From positions 1-64,000 of the forward strand of contig CAYNJG010000009.1 of assembly GCA_964397295.1 (NCBI GenBank): a stretch of 64,000 nucleotides of DNA, in the 5' to 3' direction. The translations under genes and the position numbers were made by a program. Positions 43,736 through 52,859 of this stretch are shown here, piece after piece. This DNA comes from CAYNJG01 sp964397295. GTDB taxonomy: Bacteria > Planctomycetota > Planctomycetia > Pirellulales > Pirellulaceae. The notes below the pieces were generated by a model. That model searched no databases, was not told the origin of the DNA, and was given only the letters and a program-made list of their open reading frames with translations. Each line of letters opens with the position of its first letter. The stretch's first letter is position 1.

Positions 43736-44298
43736 TGGACCGTTTTTGGAATGGGAAAATTCGTGGTCTGCCCACAGCATTATTCGTATGTGGGTTCGCA
43801 TCTCTCTACAAGGTCTTTGACTTCGCGACGACTTTTGGCTGGCGACACAATCTTGGGCACCTAGGATTGAATTCGCGTATTCAGTACGGATTTGTCGCAC
43901 GGTGGCCCTCGAAGATTTATATCGCAGAACGAGTCCGCATCGGAAGAAATGTAAGCATTGTCTCAGAGATCGAATCGGGAACTCTCACCGTAGAGCGGAA
44001 TGCCGTTGTTGGACGAAATTGCGAAATCGATATCTCAGGTGGCCTAACAATCGGTGCAGGAACTTTGATTTCTGGCGGTTGCGAAATACTCACCCACACG
44101 CACGGCCGCGATCCCCACTCTCCACCAATTCCTGTGCAAAAAAACATCGGCGCCAACGTGTGGATTGGCGCGCGCGCTATCGTGTTACACTCGGCCCAAA
44201 GCATTGGGAACGGCGCAATTATTGGGGCAGGTGCGGTCGTGACAAAGGATGTCGCTGCCGGAGAAGTAGTCGCCGGAGTGCCAGCGAAACGCACTTAG
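43732..44298 (+). CDS. Left-handed beta-helix acyltransferase
   Basis: A 188-residue hexapeptide-repeat transferase of the WcaF/NodL/maltose-acetyltransferase type. Repeats such as IGRNVSIVSEIE, VVGRNCEIDISG and IGAGTLISGG are followed by the acetyl-CoA region NVWIGARAIVLHSAQSIGNGAIIGAGAVVTKDV. The catalytic histidine is likely in EILTHTHGRD. It probably O-acetylates the polysaccharide. Coupled to the upstream glycosyltransferase. Confidence 0.88.
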   Translation: MMDRFWNGKIRGLPTALFVCGFASLYKVFDFATTFGWRHNLGHLGLNSRIQYGFVARWPSKIYIAERVRIGRNVSIVSEIESGTLTVERNAVVGRNCEIDISGGLTIGAGTLISGGCEILTHTHGRDPHSPPIPVQKNIGANVWIGARAIVLHSAQSIGNGAIIGAGAVVTKDVAAGEVVAGVPAKRT

Positions 44299-44419
44299 TA
44301 TTAACGTTATCGCAAGCCAATTCAGATCACCGAGTAACCAAAACTTTGCGTGCTCACTCGTACCACGGCGCATCTTCCAGCACGTGGCAAGCGTCTAACG
44401 CGCGCCAGCAAAAAAAACA

Positions 44420-45586
44420 ATGCGTATTCTACATGTATGCATCTGCCTTGATACACGCTTCGGGGGACCATCACGTGGATTGGCGACTTTAGCAACCGCT
44501 CAAGCTCAGCGCGGTGATCAAGTTGCAGTTATTCCAAGCGTTCGGACAGATGGGCAGCAAACCCTGATCTCATCCGACAGAATTAATGTCATCACACCGC
44601 CGATAGATGGGACAGTGTTTGGCGGCGTCGCTTTTTTCAACCGAACACTTCGAAAGGTCATTCACCAGGCGGCTCTTCAGACGGACATCATCCACATCCA
44701 TTCGACATGGAGATATCATCTTGTCGCCGCTGCGATGATAGCCAGAAAACTTAGCATTCCCTACATAGTTCGGCCTGCTGGAAACTTGGGCCGAGCAACA
44801 AGAAATAGCAAACGTTGGCTAAAACGCCCCTACTTTGAGTTAGTCGAACGACGAATACACAACCGCGCTGCGGGAATTCATTGCACCAGCAACAAAGAGA
44901 AAGACGAAATCCAAGAACTAGAACTGACCAGCCCCACATTCGTTGTGCCGCAACCTGTCGACGCTGCTTCGCTCGATACAAAGAACCCCGAATGTCCAGG
45001 CGATCGCTGCTCGTGGCTAAAACGCCCAGGACGCAACGTAACCTTCCTTGGCAGAATATCGAGCATCAAAAACCTCGAAGTTCTACTAATTGCTTTTTCC
45101 AAAGTGCTGAACTCCGTCAGGGATCTCAATCTCATTCTCGCGGGACCGCACGAAGATCAAAACCTTGTTTCAAAGCTCCGCCAAATTGCAAGTGACGCTC
45201 AAATCGAATCCCAACTTTGTTTGCCAGGCATGTTGGAAGGCGAAGAAAAACATTGCCTATTGAACAACACTGACATTTTCGTAATGCCATCCATTCATGA
45301 GAATTTCGGTGTTGCAGTTGTGGAGGCAATGCACTTCGGAGTAGTCCCGATAGTCTCGACCGGCGTTGGTATAGCAGACTTATTGCTGAAAAGGGAAGCT
45401 GGAATTGTCTGTGCACCGACGGTTGAGGGTATCGCAGAAGCCATGCTAAAAGCGCTCAACGCTGAAGAATCTGTTTCGGCTGACATGGCCCGTTCTGCGG
45501 TGGCAGCGACCAGAGAATTCGAACCATCCAATGTCGCAAACAGGCTCAATGACGAATACGTTCGCGCCATTCGCAACCACTCATAG
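44420..45586 (+). CDS. Glycosyltransferase family 4
   Basis: A 388-residue GT-B enzyme. The N-terminal domain has DTRFGGPSRGLATLATAQAQ and the C-terminal domain has FLGRISSIKNLEVLLIAFSK and the donor-site motif PSIHENFGVAVVEAMHFGVV (E-x7-E). It follows a 121-base gap with no recognised feature. The next gene may start inside its last 20 codons or directly after its stop. Confidence 0.9.
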   Translation: MRILHVCICLDTRFGGPSRGLATLATAQAQRGDQVAVIPSVRTDGQQTLISSDRINVITPPIDGTVFGGVAFFNRTLRKVIHQAALQTDIIHIHSTWRYHLVAAAMIARKLSIPYIVRPAGNLGRATRNSKRWLKRPYFELVERRIHNRAAGIHCTSNKEKDEIQELELTSPTFVVPQPVDAASLDTKNPECPGDRCSWLKRPGRNVTFLGRISSIKNLEVLLIAFSKVLNSVRDLNLILAGPHEDQNLVSKLRQIASDAQIESQLCLPGMLEGEEKHCLLNNTDIFVMPSIHENFGVAVVEAMHFGVVPIVSTGVGIADLLLKREAGIVCAPTVEGIAEAMLKALNAEESVSADMARSAVAATREFEPSNVANRLNDEYVRAIRNHS

Positions 45587-45587
45587 C

Positions 45588-46703
45588 TTGAACAACGCTC
45601 TCCTATCAATACGACGTCTTGTAAGATACGCCCGGATTCTCGGCGTCCGTCGTGCCTTAAACAAAGCGGCAGCGCGCATGCGCATAAGGATTCCTCGAAT
45701 ACGAATTTGGCAACCAAAGTCTCCTACCGTCGCCGTAATAGGTTGCGGTCAGTTCGCTTTTAGCACGATCGGATTCTTCGTCGAGTCGCGCGCAAAACTC
45801 ATTATGTGTTTCGACACGGATACCGAAGCAGCGGATTCACTTGCAACTCACTACGGAATGACGGTGGCTTCTTGCGTCGACGACCTCTTCAATTCAAAAC
45901 CTGACGTCATCTACATCGCCTCCAATCACGCATCCCATACAGACTATGCGATTAGGGCAATGAGGAGCGGATGTGGTCGAGTCTATGTCGAAAAACCAAT
46001 TTGTGTGTCTACTACACAACTGAACGAGCTTGAGCTTTGTCGACAGCAGAGCAGCAGCAAGCTTTTCGTAGGCTACAACCGCCCTTTCGCTCCTGCAATC
46101 AAAACGATTTTAAATGAAATCAAGAATGAAGCTGACTCGCAGTTTACGGTTAACTGCTTCGTTAGCGGGCACAAACTTGATTCAGACCATTGGTATCGAA
46201 ACCCAGAAGAGGGAACAAGGGTTTGTGGAAACCTTGGACACTGGATCGATCTTTCAATCCATCTCTTCGCGGCGGTAAACCGCTCTGCTTCCGAGTTCCG
46301 AATCAATATCACGTACAGCTCTCAAACGGAACCCGACGACAACCTGAACGTTTGCTTGTCAACCGAAAACGGTGATCTAATCAGCCTCACGTTGACTTCC
46401 AGGTGTGAACCATTCGAAGGCATCAATGAATCAATCAACATCCACTATGGCAATCTAATCGCTAAGATCGACGACTTTAGGGAACTTCAATTATGGGTCG
46501 GCGCAAAACGGATACGCAGACGCTACTTCCCAAAGGACGTTGGACATCGAAACAGTGTGCTTCAACCAATGAGTGATTCTTCTTCGCGAGATTGGCGAGA
46601 AGTAGTCACTTCGACAAGGCTGATGTTACAGATCGCCGAAATGGTAAAAACACGGCAAGAAACATCTGCCTTCCAACTTACTGAAGAAGAATGCAACAAG
46701 TAA
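45588..46703 (+). CDS. Gfo/Idh/MocA-family sugar dehydrogenase
   Basis: An NAD(P)-dependent oxidoreductase, probably acting on a nucleotide sugar. After a basic N-terminal extension the Rossmann fold starts at TVAVIGCGQFAFSTIGFF, followed by VYVEKPICVST and KLFVGYNRPFAP, the usual EKP and substrate-site motifs. The start is uncertain. A TTG at 45588 lies just after the stop of the upstream gene and is preferred, while an ATG at 45531 would overlap it by 56 bases. It is a clear paralogue of the C-terminal half of the next gene, which it overlaps by 13 bases. Confidence 0.82.
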   Translation: MNNALLSIRRLVRYARILGVRRALNKAAARMRIRIPRIRIWQPKSPTVAVIGCGQFAFSTIGFFVESRAKLIMCFDTDTEAADSLATHYGMTVASCVDDLFNSKPDVIYIASNHASHTDYAIRAMRSGCGRVYVEKPICVSTTQLNELELCRQQSSSKLFVGYNRPFAPAIKTILNEIKNEADSQFTVNCFVSGHKLDSDHWYRNPEEGTRVCGNLGHWIDLSIHLFAAVNRSASEFRINITYSSQTEPDDNLNVCLSTENGDLISLTLTSRCEPFEGINESINIHYGNLIAKIDDFRELQLWVGAKRIRRRYFPKDVGHRNSVLQPMSDSSSRDWREVVTSTRLMLQIAEMVKTRQETSAFQLTEEECNK

Positions 46704-48961
46704 TTCAAAACATCAAATCCGGTAAACGCGATATCCAAGACATTGCCCAACCCACCGCTGGTCAGGGTGATGTATTGATCGCCAATCAAGCGTCGCTTGT
46801 TTCCGCAGGAACCGAGAAGATGGTCATGGACTTGGCTAAAAAGAGCTTGCTCGGCAAAGCTCGGGAACGACCGGACCATGTGCGACGTGTGCTGGAGAAG
46901 GTCAAGAACGAAGGGTTGATGAATACCATTAACCAAGTGCGCAAGAAACTCGATGAACCCATGACCATGGGTTATAGCTCGGCCGGCGTTGTTGTTGCTT
47001 GCGGATCCGATGTGCAGGAGTTCAAACCCGGCGATCGCGTGGCCAGTAATGGTCCTCATGCCGAAGTGGTCAGCGTACCTCGCAATCTGTGTGCACACGT
47101 TCCCGACAATGTATCGTTCGATCACGCAAGCTTTACCGTGCTCGGCAGTATCGCACTGCAAGGCGTACGGCTGGCCAAGTGTGAGTTCGGCGAAACCGTT
47201 TTTGTGATTGGTCTCGGCCTAGTCGGGCAACTGACGGTTGGCTTGCTTCGCGCTGCCGGCATGCGAGTGATCGGTACCGATCTTGATCCGGCTCGCTGTG
47301 AACTTGCTATGCAGATGGGGGCGGAATTGGCTAAGCCAGGATTGTCTGCCACGGACATCGAAACGAATACCCGAGGGTTGGGTGCCGATGCCGTGATCCT
47401 CACCGCAAGTACCAAGTCCAACGCACCTATCGAACTGGCCGCAGCGGCTGTCAGGAAAAAAGGGCGTGTGGTTCTGGTTGGCGTTGTTGGATTGGAACTC
47501 GATCGGCGACCTTGGTTCTTCAAAGAGGCGGAATTCGTTGTGTCTTGTTCGTATGGACCTGGGCGGTACGATCCGGAATACGAAGATCGCGGGCATGATT
47601 ATCCGGCCGCCTATGTGCGTTGGACGGAACAACGAAACATGCAAGCCGTGCTGGACATGATGGGGACTGGACGATTGGATGTGAGTCCGCTGATTTCCCA
47701 TCGATTTGAGATTGCGGAAGCGGAGAAGGCCTATCAGTTGATTGAAACGGGTAGCGAGCCGTATCTGGGTATTGTCATGCAGTATCCAGAGATGAAGGGG
47801 CGGACTTTGTATCCGGACGGCCCAGGGGACCGTCCTACTGTGGCGAACGCGTCTTTGGATAATGGTAACGAGGATGGCGTGGCTACGGCGCTAAAAGGGA
47901 CAGGCACCTTTTCCTCGGAGAGCCCTTCGGGTGCTGCGCCTAAAGAGGCTTCGCAGAAAACGAGCCAGTCCCCTTTAGCTTCCACGTGTGGGGTTTTGGG
48001 TGCTGGGAATTTCGCGAGGATGGTGTTGCTGCCGGCGATTCAGAAGTCGGGCAAGTTCCAGGTTGTCAATATCTGCAGTGCCAAAGGTGTCTCGGCCAAT
48101 CATGCAGCCAGCTCGATGGGTGTTGAGAAATCTTGCACTGACGAAGATGAAATTTTCAACGATCTCAACATTGGCACCGTGTTTTCCATCACTCGACATG
48201 ATCACCATGCTCGACACGTGCTAAAAGCACTTCGCAGTGGCAAAAATGTTTTTGTTGAAAAACCGCTTTGCTTGACTCTCGACGAATTGGCCGAGATCAA
48301 TGACGTGGTTACTCAGGTGAGTAGCGGCTCGAGGCCTTCGCCGATCGTGATGGTGGGATTCAATCGACGGTTCTCACCGGCCGCGAAACAGCTGCAGGAA
48401 TTCTTTGCGGATGTTTCTACGCCCCTGACCGTTTCGTTTCGGTTCAACGCTGGCTCGATCCCCGCCGACCATTGGACCCAAAATTCAAAAGAAGGCGGCG
48501 GCCGTATCATTGGCGAAGCATGTCATGGCATCGATTTCGCCACCATGTTGCTGGGGCCGCCGGTTCGGGTATCCGCTGAATCTGTAGCGTTGTCCGACGA
48601 CGGAATCTCAGACGATCAGGCATTCATCACCCTACGGCATAGCTCCGGTGGAATCTCCAACGTTACGTACGTCAGTTCCGGTGACAAAGCATTTCCCAAA
48701 GAACGCATCGAGGTGATCGGTGGTGGTCGAGTCGCAGTGATCGAGGACTTCAAGACACTAATTCTTTGCCATAACGGCAAAGTGAATAATGTGAAACTCG
48801 GCAGCCAGGATAAGGGTCATCAGGCGGAAATCGTGGCACTGGGAGCGGCACTGGAATCACCAGGAAATTGGCCCATACCTTGGACCGACTTGAAAGCCGT
48901 TTCTGCAGCAGCCATCTTGGCGGTTCGAAGCTTGCGCGAAGGCCACAGCTTTGATATCTAG
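46691..48961 (+). CDS. Bi-domain oxidoreductase: Zn-alcohol-dehydrogenase-like + Gfo/Idh/MocA
   Basis: A 756-residue fusion. Residues 1-375 form a medium-chain dehydrogenase-like half (GYSSAGVVVACGSDVQEFKPG; cofactor fold VFVIGLGLVGQLTVGLLRAAG). Residues about 433-756 are a Gfo/Idh/MocA oxidoreductase (CGVLGAGNFARMVLLPA; VFVEKPLCLTLDEL; VMVGFNRRFSPAAKQL). Such fusions occur in polysaccharide loci of many bacteria. The linker (residues about 400-430) is encoded by an 88-base REP-like inverted repeat, giving a Ser/Ala/Lys-rich segment. The natural substrate is unknown; a nucleotide sugar is likely. Confidence 0.87.
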   Translation: MQQVIQNIKSGKRDIQDIAQPTAGQGDVLIANQASLVSAGTEKMVMDLAKKSLLGKARERPDHVRRVLEKVKNEGLMNTINQVRKKLDEPMTMGYSSAGVVVACGSDVQEFKPGDRVASNGPHAEVVSVPRNLCAHVPDNVSFDHASFTVLGSIALQGVRLAKCEFGETVFVIGLGLVGQLTVGLLRAAGMRVIGTDLDPARCELAMQMGAELAKPGLSATDIETNTRGLGADAVILTASTKSNAPIELAAAAVRKKGRVVLVGVVGLELDRRPWFFKEAEFVVSCSYGPGRYDPEYEDRGHDYPAAYVRWTEQRNMQAVLDMMGTGRLDVSPLISHRFEIAEAEKAYQLIETGSEPYLGIVMQYPEMKGRTLYPDGPGDRPTVANASLDNGNEDGVATALKGTGTFSSESPSGAAPKEASQKTSQSPLASTCGVLGAGNFARMVLLPAIQKSGKFQVVNICSAKGVSANHAASSMGVEKSCTDEDEIFNDLNIGTVFSITRHDHHARHVLKALRSGKNVFVEKPLCLTLDELAEINDVVTQVSSGSRPSPIVMVGFNRRFSPAAKQLQEFFADVSTPLTVSFRFNAGSIPADHWTQNSKEGGGRIIGEACHGIDFATMLLGPPVRVSAESVALSDDGISDDQAFITLRHSSGGISNVTYVSSGDKAFPKERIEVIGGGRVAVIEDFKTLILCHNGKVNNVKLGSQDKGHQAEIVALGAALESPGNWPIPWTDLKAVSAAAILAVRSLREGHSFDI
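47891..47978. repeat. REP-like palindrome inside the coding region
   Basis: The ends CTAAAAGGGACAGGCAC (47891-47907) and GAGCCAGTCCCCTTTAG (47962-47978) are inverted copies of each other with a few mismatches, and the middle can fold further. The 88 bases sit exactly between the two enzyme domains of the fusion gene and keep the reading frame open. From memory, motifs of the form GGGACAGGCACC with GAGCCAGTCCCC are common intergenic repeats in planctomycetes, associated with REP transposases. Confidence 0.75.
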
Positions 48962-49359
48962 CTCTGCGTCAAGATTTAGGATCTTCCGGTAAAAGAAACT
49001 CGTCATCCCCTCGCTAGATCTTGGCTCAGCGATAAATTGGCGGAAGACTACGTGTTTCGCTGCTCTTCACCTACAGCAGCGATTTTTGCTGTGGAAAATT
49101 GCTCCAATGGTGGCAAAATGCCGAAGCCTGTGATTGGTTGCGTTTCGACAACCCCGCCGTCGCTTGGTTTCAGCGATTTTGACGGCTATGATCACTGGAC
49201 GGATCCTAGTTTCGACCATACAGACCATGACACCCAGATTTGACATTTAACTGTCAAGGATATTCGTTTTGGTCTAAGATGGGGGCTTCCATTTGAAGAG
49301 ACAACAAGAGGCACATCGGTGAGCAGCTGTACTTTCGCGCTGCAAACTTCCTGAACATT
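48962..49359. other. Intergenic gap before the third glycosyltransferase
   Basis: A 398-base gap. The perfect inverted repeat TTGACA-TTTAAC-TGTCAA lies at 49240-49257, about 100 bases before the next start, and could be an operator or part of a promoter (TAAGAT at 49275-49280 is a fair -10). The open frame at 49037-49243 does not look like a gene. Nothing else recognised. Confidence 0.4.
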
Positions 49360-50682
49360 ATGCGGATTCTTTTCATATCTCACTATTACGCACCGGAGGT
49401 GAACGCTCCGGCGACTCGCACCTACGAGCACTGCGTGCGATGGGCAAAGCAGGGTCACGACGTCACCGTCATGACGTGCAATCCGAACTGCCCAAGCGGT
49501 GAGGTTTACGAGGGCCACCAAAATCGGTTCTTGCCACAGGTAGAAATGATTGATGGCGTGCGAGTCGTCCGGTTGTGGACATATCTCGCGGCCAATTCCG
49601 GCAAGCGGCGGCGATCACTCAACTACCTGACGTTCTTTATGTCAGTGCTGATCTTCGGAATGTTTCGAAAACGCCCCGACGTGCTGATTGCGACTTCGCC
49701 ACAGTTCTTTTCTGGTCTCGCTGGTACGATCCTTGGTTGGGTCCGTCGAATACCAACCGTGTTAGAAGTGCGTGATGTTTGGCCCGCCTCAATTGAGGCC
49801 GTGGGTGCGATGAGCAGTAAACCACTGTTACGCATTTTGGTCGGCCTCGAAAGACTCATGTACTGGCTCGCCAATCACATCGTGACGGTTGGCCCTGGCT
49901 ATAAGACTCATATCGAAGAGCGAACGGCAGGCAAGTCCGAGATCACTACCATCACCAATGGTGTGGACCTCGACAAACTAAGTCCATGCGAACCAGATCA
50001 AGCGTTCCTGCGTGAAAACAACTTGCAGAATAAATTTGTTTGCTCGTATGTCGGTACTGTCGGCATGGCTCATGGTTTGGAAGTGGTAATCAACGCCGCA
50101 AAGATCTTAAAGTCTCGCAAGCGTGATGATATCCGGTTCTGCATTGTGGGCGATGGAGCTCGTCGTGAGGAGCTAGAAGAACTGGCCCACGAAGAAGGTG
50201 TGGCCGATTACATCGCATTTGCAGGACTACAACCGAAATCAAAAATACCAAGCGTATTGAGCAGTTCGGATGCCGTACTGGTCCATCTGCGAGGCTGCGA
50301 ATTGTTCTCCACCGTGATTCCTTCGAAGATATTTGAAATCATGGCAATGAAACGACCCATCATCATGGGCGTGGATGGTGTTGCTCGGGACATCGTGAAC
50401 GAAGCCTGTGCCGGAGTGGACATGACGCCCGATGACGCCAATCAACTGGCGGGTATCGTAGAGCGACTTCGCGATGACTCCGATCTATGTGCGAAGTTCA
50501 GCGAGACGGGCCGGCGCTTTGTCGAAACGTACTACAACCGCGATACGCTCGCCATGGACTTCCTATCGCTACTGCATAAGGTTGCTGGAATCGAAGAACA
50601 GCGACGTGAACCAATCGCTGTTCCTAAGAGTACGCTGATTGTGGAGCCAGCAGAGTTGCAACGAATCCGGTCAGCGGGCTAG
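49360..50682 (+). CDS. Glycosyltransferase family 4, WbuB-like
   Basis: A 440-residue GT-B enzyme. It starts MRILFISHYYAPEVNAPATR, has VVRLWTYLAANSGKRRRSLN and the membrane-associated PDVLIATSPQFFSGLAG region typical of WbuB/WcaI-like transferases, and carries the donor-site region LFSTVIPSKIFEIMAMKRPI. It is likely to add a sugar (often a 6-deoxy or N-acetyl sugar in this subfamily) to the lipid-linked unit. A REP-like palindrome follows. Confidence 0.9.
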   Translation: MRILFISHYYAPEVNAPATRTYEHCVRWAKQGHDVTVMTCNPNCPSGEVYEGHQNRFLPQVEMIDGVRVVRLWTYLAANSGKRRRSLNYLTFFMSVLIFGMFRKRPDVLIATSPQFFSGLAGTILGWVRRIPTVLEVRDVWPASIEAVGAMSSKPLLRILVGLERLMYWLANHIVTVGPGYKTHIEERTAGKSEITTITNGVDLDKLSPCEPDQAFLRENNLQNKFVCSYVGTVGMAHGLEVVINAAKILKSRKRDDIRFCIVGDGARREELEELAHEEGVADYIAFAGLQPKSKIPSVLSSSDAVLVHLRGCELFSTVIPSKIFEIMAMKRPIIMGVDGVARDIVNEACAGVDMTPDDANQLAGIVERLRDDSDLCAKFSETGRRFVETYYNRDTLAMDFLSLLHKVAGIEEQRREPIAVPKSTLIVEPAELQRIRSAG

Positions 50683-50740
50683 TGCGTCCTCTGCACTTTT
50701 GTGGTTGGGTTGCAAAGCTCATCACTAGCCGTCTGTGGCT

Positions 50741-50819
50741 GGGTGCCACTGCTGGCTTGTCCAGCAGTGTCCGATCCTTTCTCTCGTACTCACTGCTGGG
50801 CGAGCCGGCAGTGGCACCC
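50741..50819. repeat. REP-like long inverted repeat
   Basis: Arms of 29 bases (50741-50769 and 50791-50819) are inverted copies with four mismatches. The left arm begins GGGTGCCACTGCTGGCTTGT and the right arm ends CCGGCAGTGGCACCC. Each arm also contains its own small hairpin (CTGCTGG/CCAGCAG). It lies between two genes of the locus and has no T-run. Confidence 0.85.
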
Positions 50820-50908
50820 TGTCGATCCAAACGACATGTTCTGACTCCTTTATCGGCATCATTCATGCTTGATCGATTTGCTAACTCGATGAATCAAGTG
50901 CAGTCCGG

Positions 50909-52846
50909 GTGTCGTGTTCAGACTACGAATTGCAACGTTCGCCGGTGGTTCACTTGAGCCAATCTGTTGCCCGGTCGAATCGCACCAGCAAGCTTTGGCG
51001 CGTTTGGTACACGCTACGTTATCACACGGCGGAGCAGTTGCTACGTCGCGCGAAAAAGACGGCAATGAAACGTCTGTTTCCCTCTCGGCTTGGGAACGAT
51101 CACGACCCGGTGCAAAGTGTTCAGCCAGCAGACGATCGTTCAGCGTTGTTCCAACAGCTTCTACGTCATCGCATCGCGGGTCGTCACGCTTCGCTTACCA
51201 ACCAACCGCAGGATATTCAAGCGGGTCGGCTTTCCTTCATTGGCGATACGGCCGAATTGGGATGGCCCTATCGCTGGAGCGGCATTCGAGAATTGGATGT
51301 GGACCATTTGTGGCGGTTTCACGCTCACTATCACGAGTTCTTGTTGGACTTAGACTCGGCCGAATCCGTTTGGCACATCGTCGCTGATTGGATCGATGCG
51401 TTTCCACGACCTACGCGTGAGACTGCGGATGACGCTTGGCATCCGTTCTGCATTTCCCGACGGCTACCGGTTTGGATGATGCTCTGGCACCATGAATCGC
51501 GGGGCGAGTTGGCGACGGATGAGAAGCAACACACCAAGGTGCTGGAAAGTATCTATTCGCAGGCTCGTTTTTTGGCCGCTCATTTAGAATATGACCCAGG
51601 CGGAAATCACTTGCTCGAAAATCTTCGGGCACTTGCGATGGCCGCGGCCTTCTTTGAATCCGAACGGTGTTGCGATTGGTTGAATCTGATCGAGCCGCTT
51701 TTACGACGTGAGTTACCTCGACAAATACTGCCATCCGGGGAACACTTCGAACGCGCGCCGGCCTACCATTCGATCGTCCTAGAATTGCTGCTGGAGATTC
51801 GCGACGCCGTTGATTCGCTTCACCCAACGCTGGCTCAATTCATCAATCCTTATACGCTGTCCATGAGTACGTTTCTCCAACGCATTGTTCATCCAGATGG
51901 CGAGATTCCATTGTTTTCGGATAGTGCGTTTGGCCCGGCACCTAAAACGCCCGTGTTGCTGGCTCGCATAAACCCCGTCGACCGCGACCAGGAAATAGTG
52001 ACCGCGATAAAGAATGAAACAGGGCACGATGCAAACACATCGCAAAACCCGTACTGCGATGACTATTGGGTATGGCGTTCAACAAGCGATGACGCATTGA
52101 TCTTCGATTTTGGCGACGCCGCCGCCAACGAGCTACCAGCACACGCCCATTGCGACCTGACCAACATTGAGGTCTCCGTGGGCGGCGAACGACTGTTCGT
52201 CGACGGTGGCGTCTTTGACTATGGCGATACGGAGATGCGGAAATACTGCCGTGGAACTTCCGCCCACAATGTCTTGCAAATTGACAATCTGGATCAGTTC
52301 GATGTTTGGTCGCGATTTCGCATGGGCTATCGCGGCAAGATTGCAAACAGGCAGCAGGGCGCAGATAGAAACATCCGTTGGGCTAAGGCTTGCCACGATG
52401 CTTACCGACGGGTTGGGGTTCCGTCGGTTGGTCGCTGGATCGGATGTCATGACGGCGGTACTTGGGTTTGCGTTGACTGGGCGCATGCAAATACTGAACA
52501 TGAATTTGTGAGTCGACTAAGACTCCACCCGACCTTTCGCGTCGAACAACACAGTCCCAACAGCTTTTTGTTACACTCAGATAGCCAGACGGTCGGGCTA
52601 ACATGGCTCACAGCGGGCGACTCCATCACGATTGAAGAAGGCTGGTACTGCCCCGAATTCGGTAACAGGATCCGCATTCCTGTGCTGACATGGAAATCGA
52701 CGAGCAGTTCGGGATGTTGTGCTGCCTGGGCCTTAAATACCGCAAATAGCGCACTGTCGGACGTCACAATCAGTACCGCTAATTCCGTTGCGAAGGTAAC
52801 GTATACTTCTGCGCAGCAGACTATCGCTATCGATCTTTCCGTATAG
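50909..52846 (+). CDS. Heparinase II/III-family protein
   Basis: A 645-residue protein with an alpha/alpha-toroid N-terminal half and a C-terminal beta-sandwich. Recognisable segments are LPAHAHCDLTNIEVSVGGER and VDGGVFDYGDTEMRKYCRG with TSAHNVLQIDNLDQF, as in heparinase-like lyases encoded in polysaccharide loci. It probably cleaves or trims the locus polysaccharide by beta-elimination. There is no clear signal peptide; the basic N-terminus (LRYHTAEQLLRRAKKTAMKR) is unusual. The start is uncertain: GTG at 50909 or TTG at 50954. Confidence 0.85.
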   Translation: MSCSDYELQRSPVVHLSQSVARSNRTSKLWRVWYTLRYHTAEQLLRRAKKTAMKRLFPSRLGNDHDPVQSVQPADDRSALFQQLLRHRIAGRHASLTNQPQDIQAGRLSFIGDTAELGWPYRWSGIRELDVDHLWRFHAHYHEFLLDLDSAESVWHIVADWIDAFPRPTRETADDAWHPFCISRRLPVWMMLWHHESRGELATDEKQHTKVLESIYSQARFLAAHLEYDPGGNHLLENLRALAMAAAFFESERCCDWLNLIEPLLRRELPRQILPSGEHFERAPAYHSIVLELLLEIRDAVDSLHPTLAQFINPYTLSMSTFLQRIVHPDGEIPLFSDSAFGPAPKTPVLLARINPVDRDQEIVTAIKNETGHDANTSQNPYCDDYWVWRSTSDDALIFDFGDAAANELPAHAHCDLTNIEVSVGGERLFVDGGVFDYGDTEMRKYCRGTSAHNVLQIDNLDQFDVWSRFRMGYRGKIANRQQGADRNIRWAKACHDAYRRVGVPSVGRWIGCHDGGTWVCVDWAHANTEHEFVSRLRLHPTFRVEQHSPNSFLLHSDSQTVGLTWLTAGDSITIEEGWYCPEFGNRIRIPVLTWKSTSSSGCCAAWALNTANSALSDVTISTANSVAKVTYTSAQQTIAIDLSV

Positions 52847-52859
52847 AAAAAGCCGAAGA

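Noticed and set aside
49037..49243. 68-codon frame in the gap before the third glycosyltransferase
   Set aside because: Odd composition, no family, no start signal; most likely chance.
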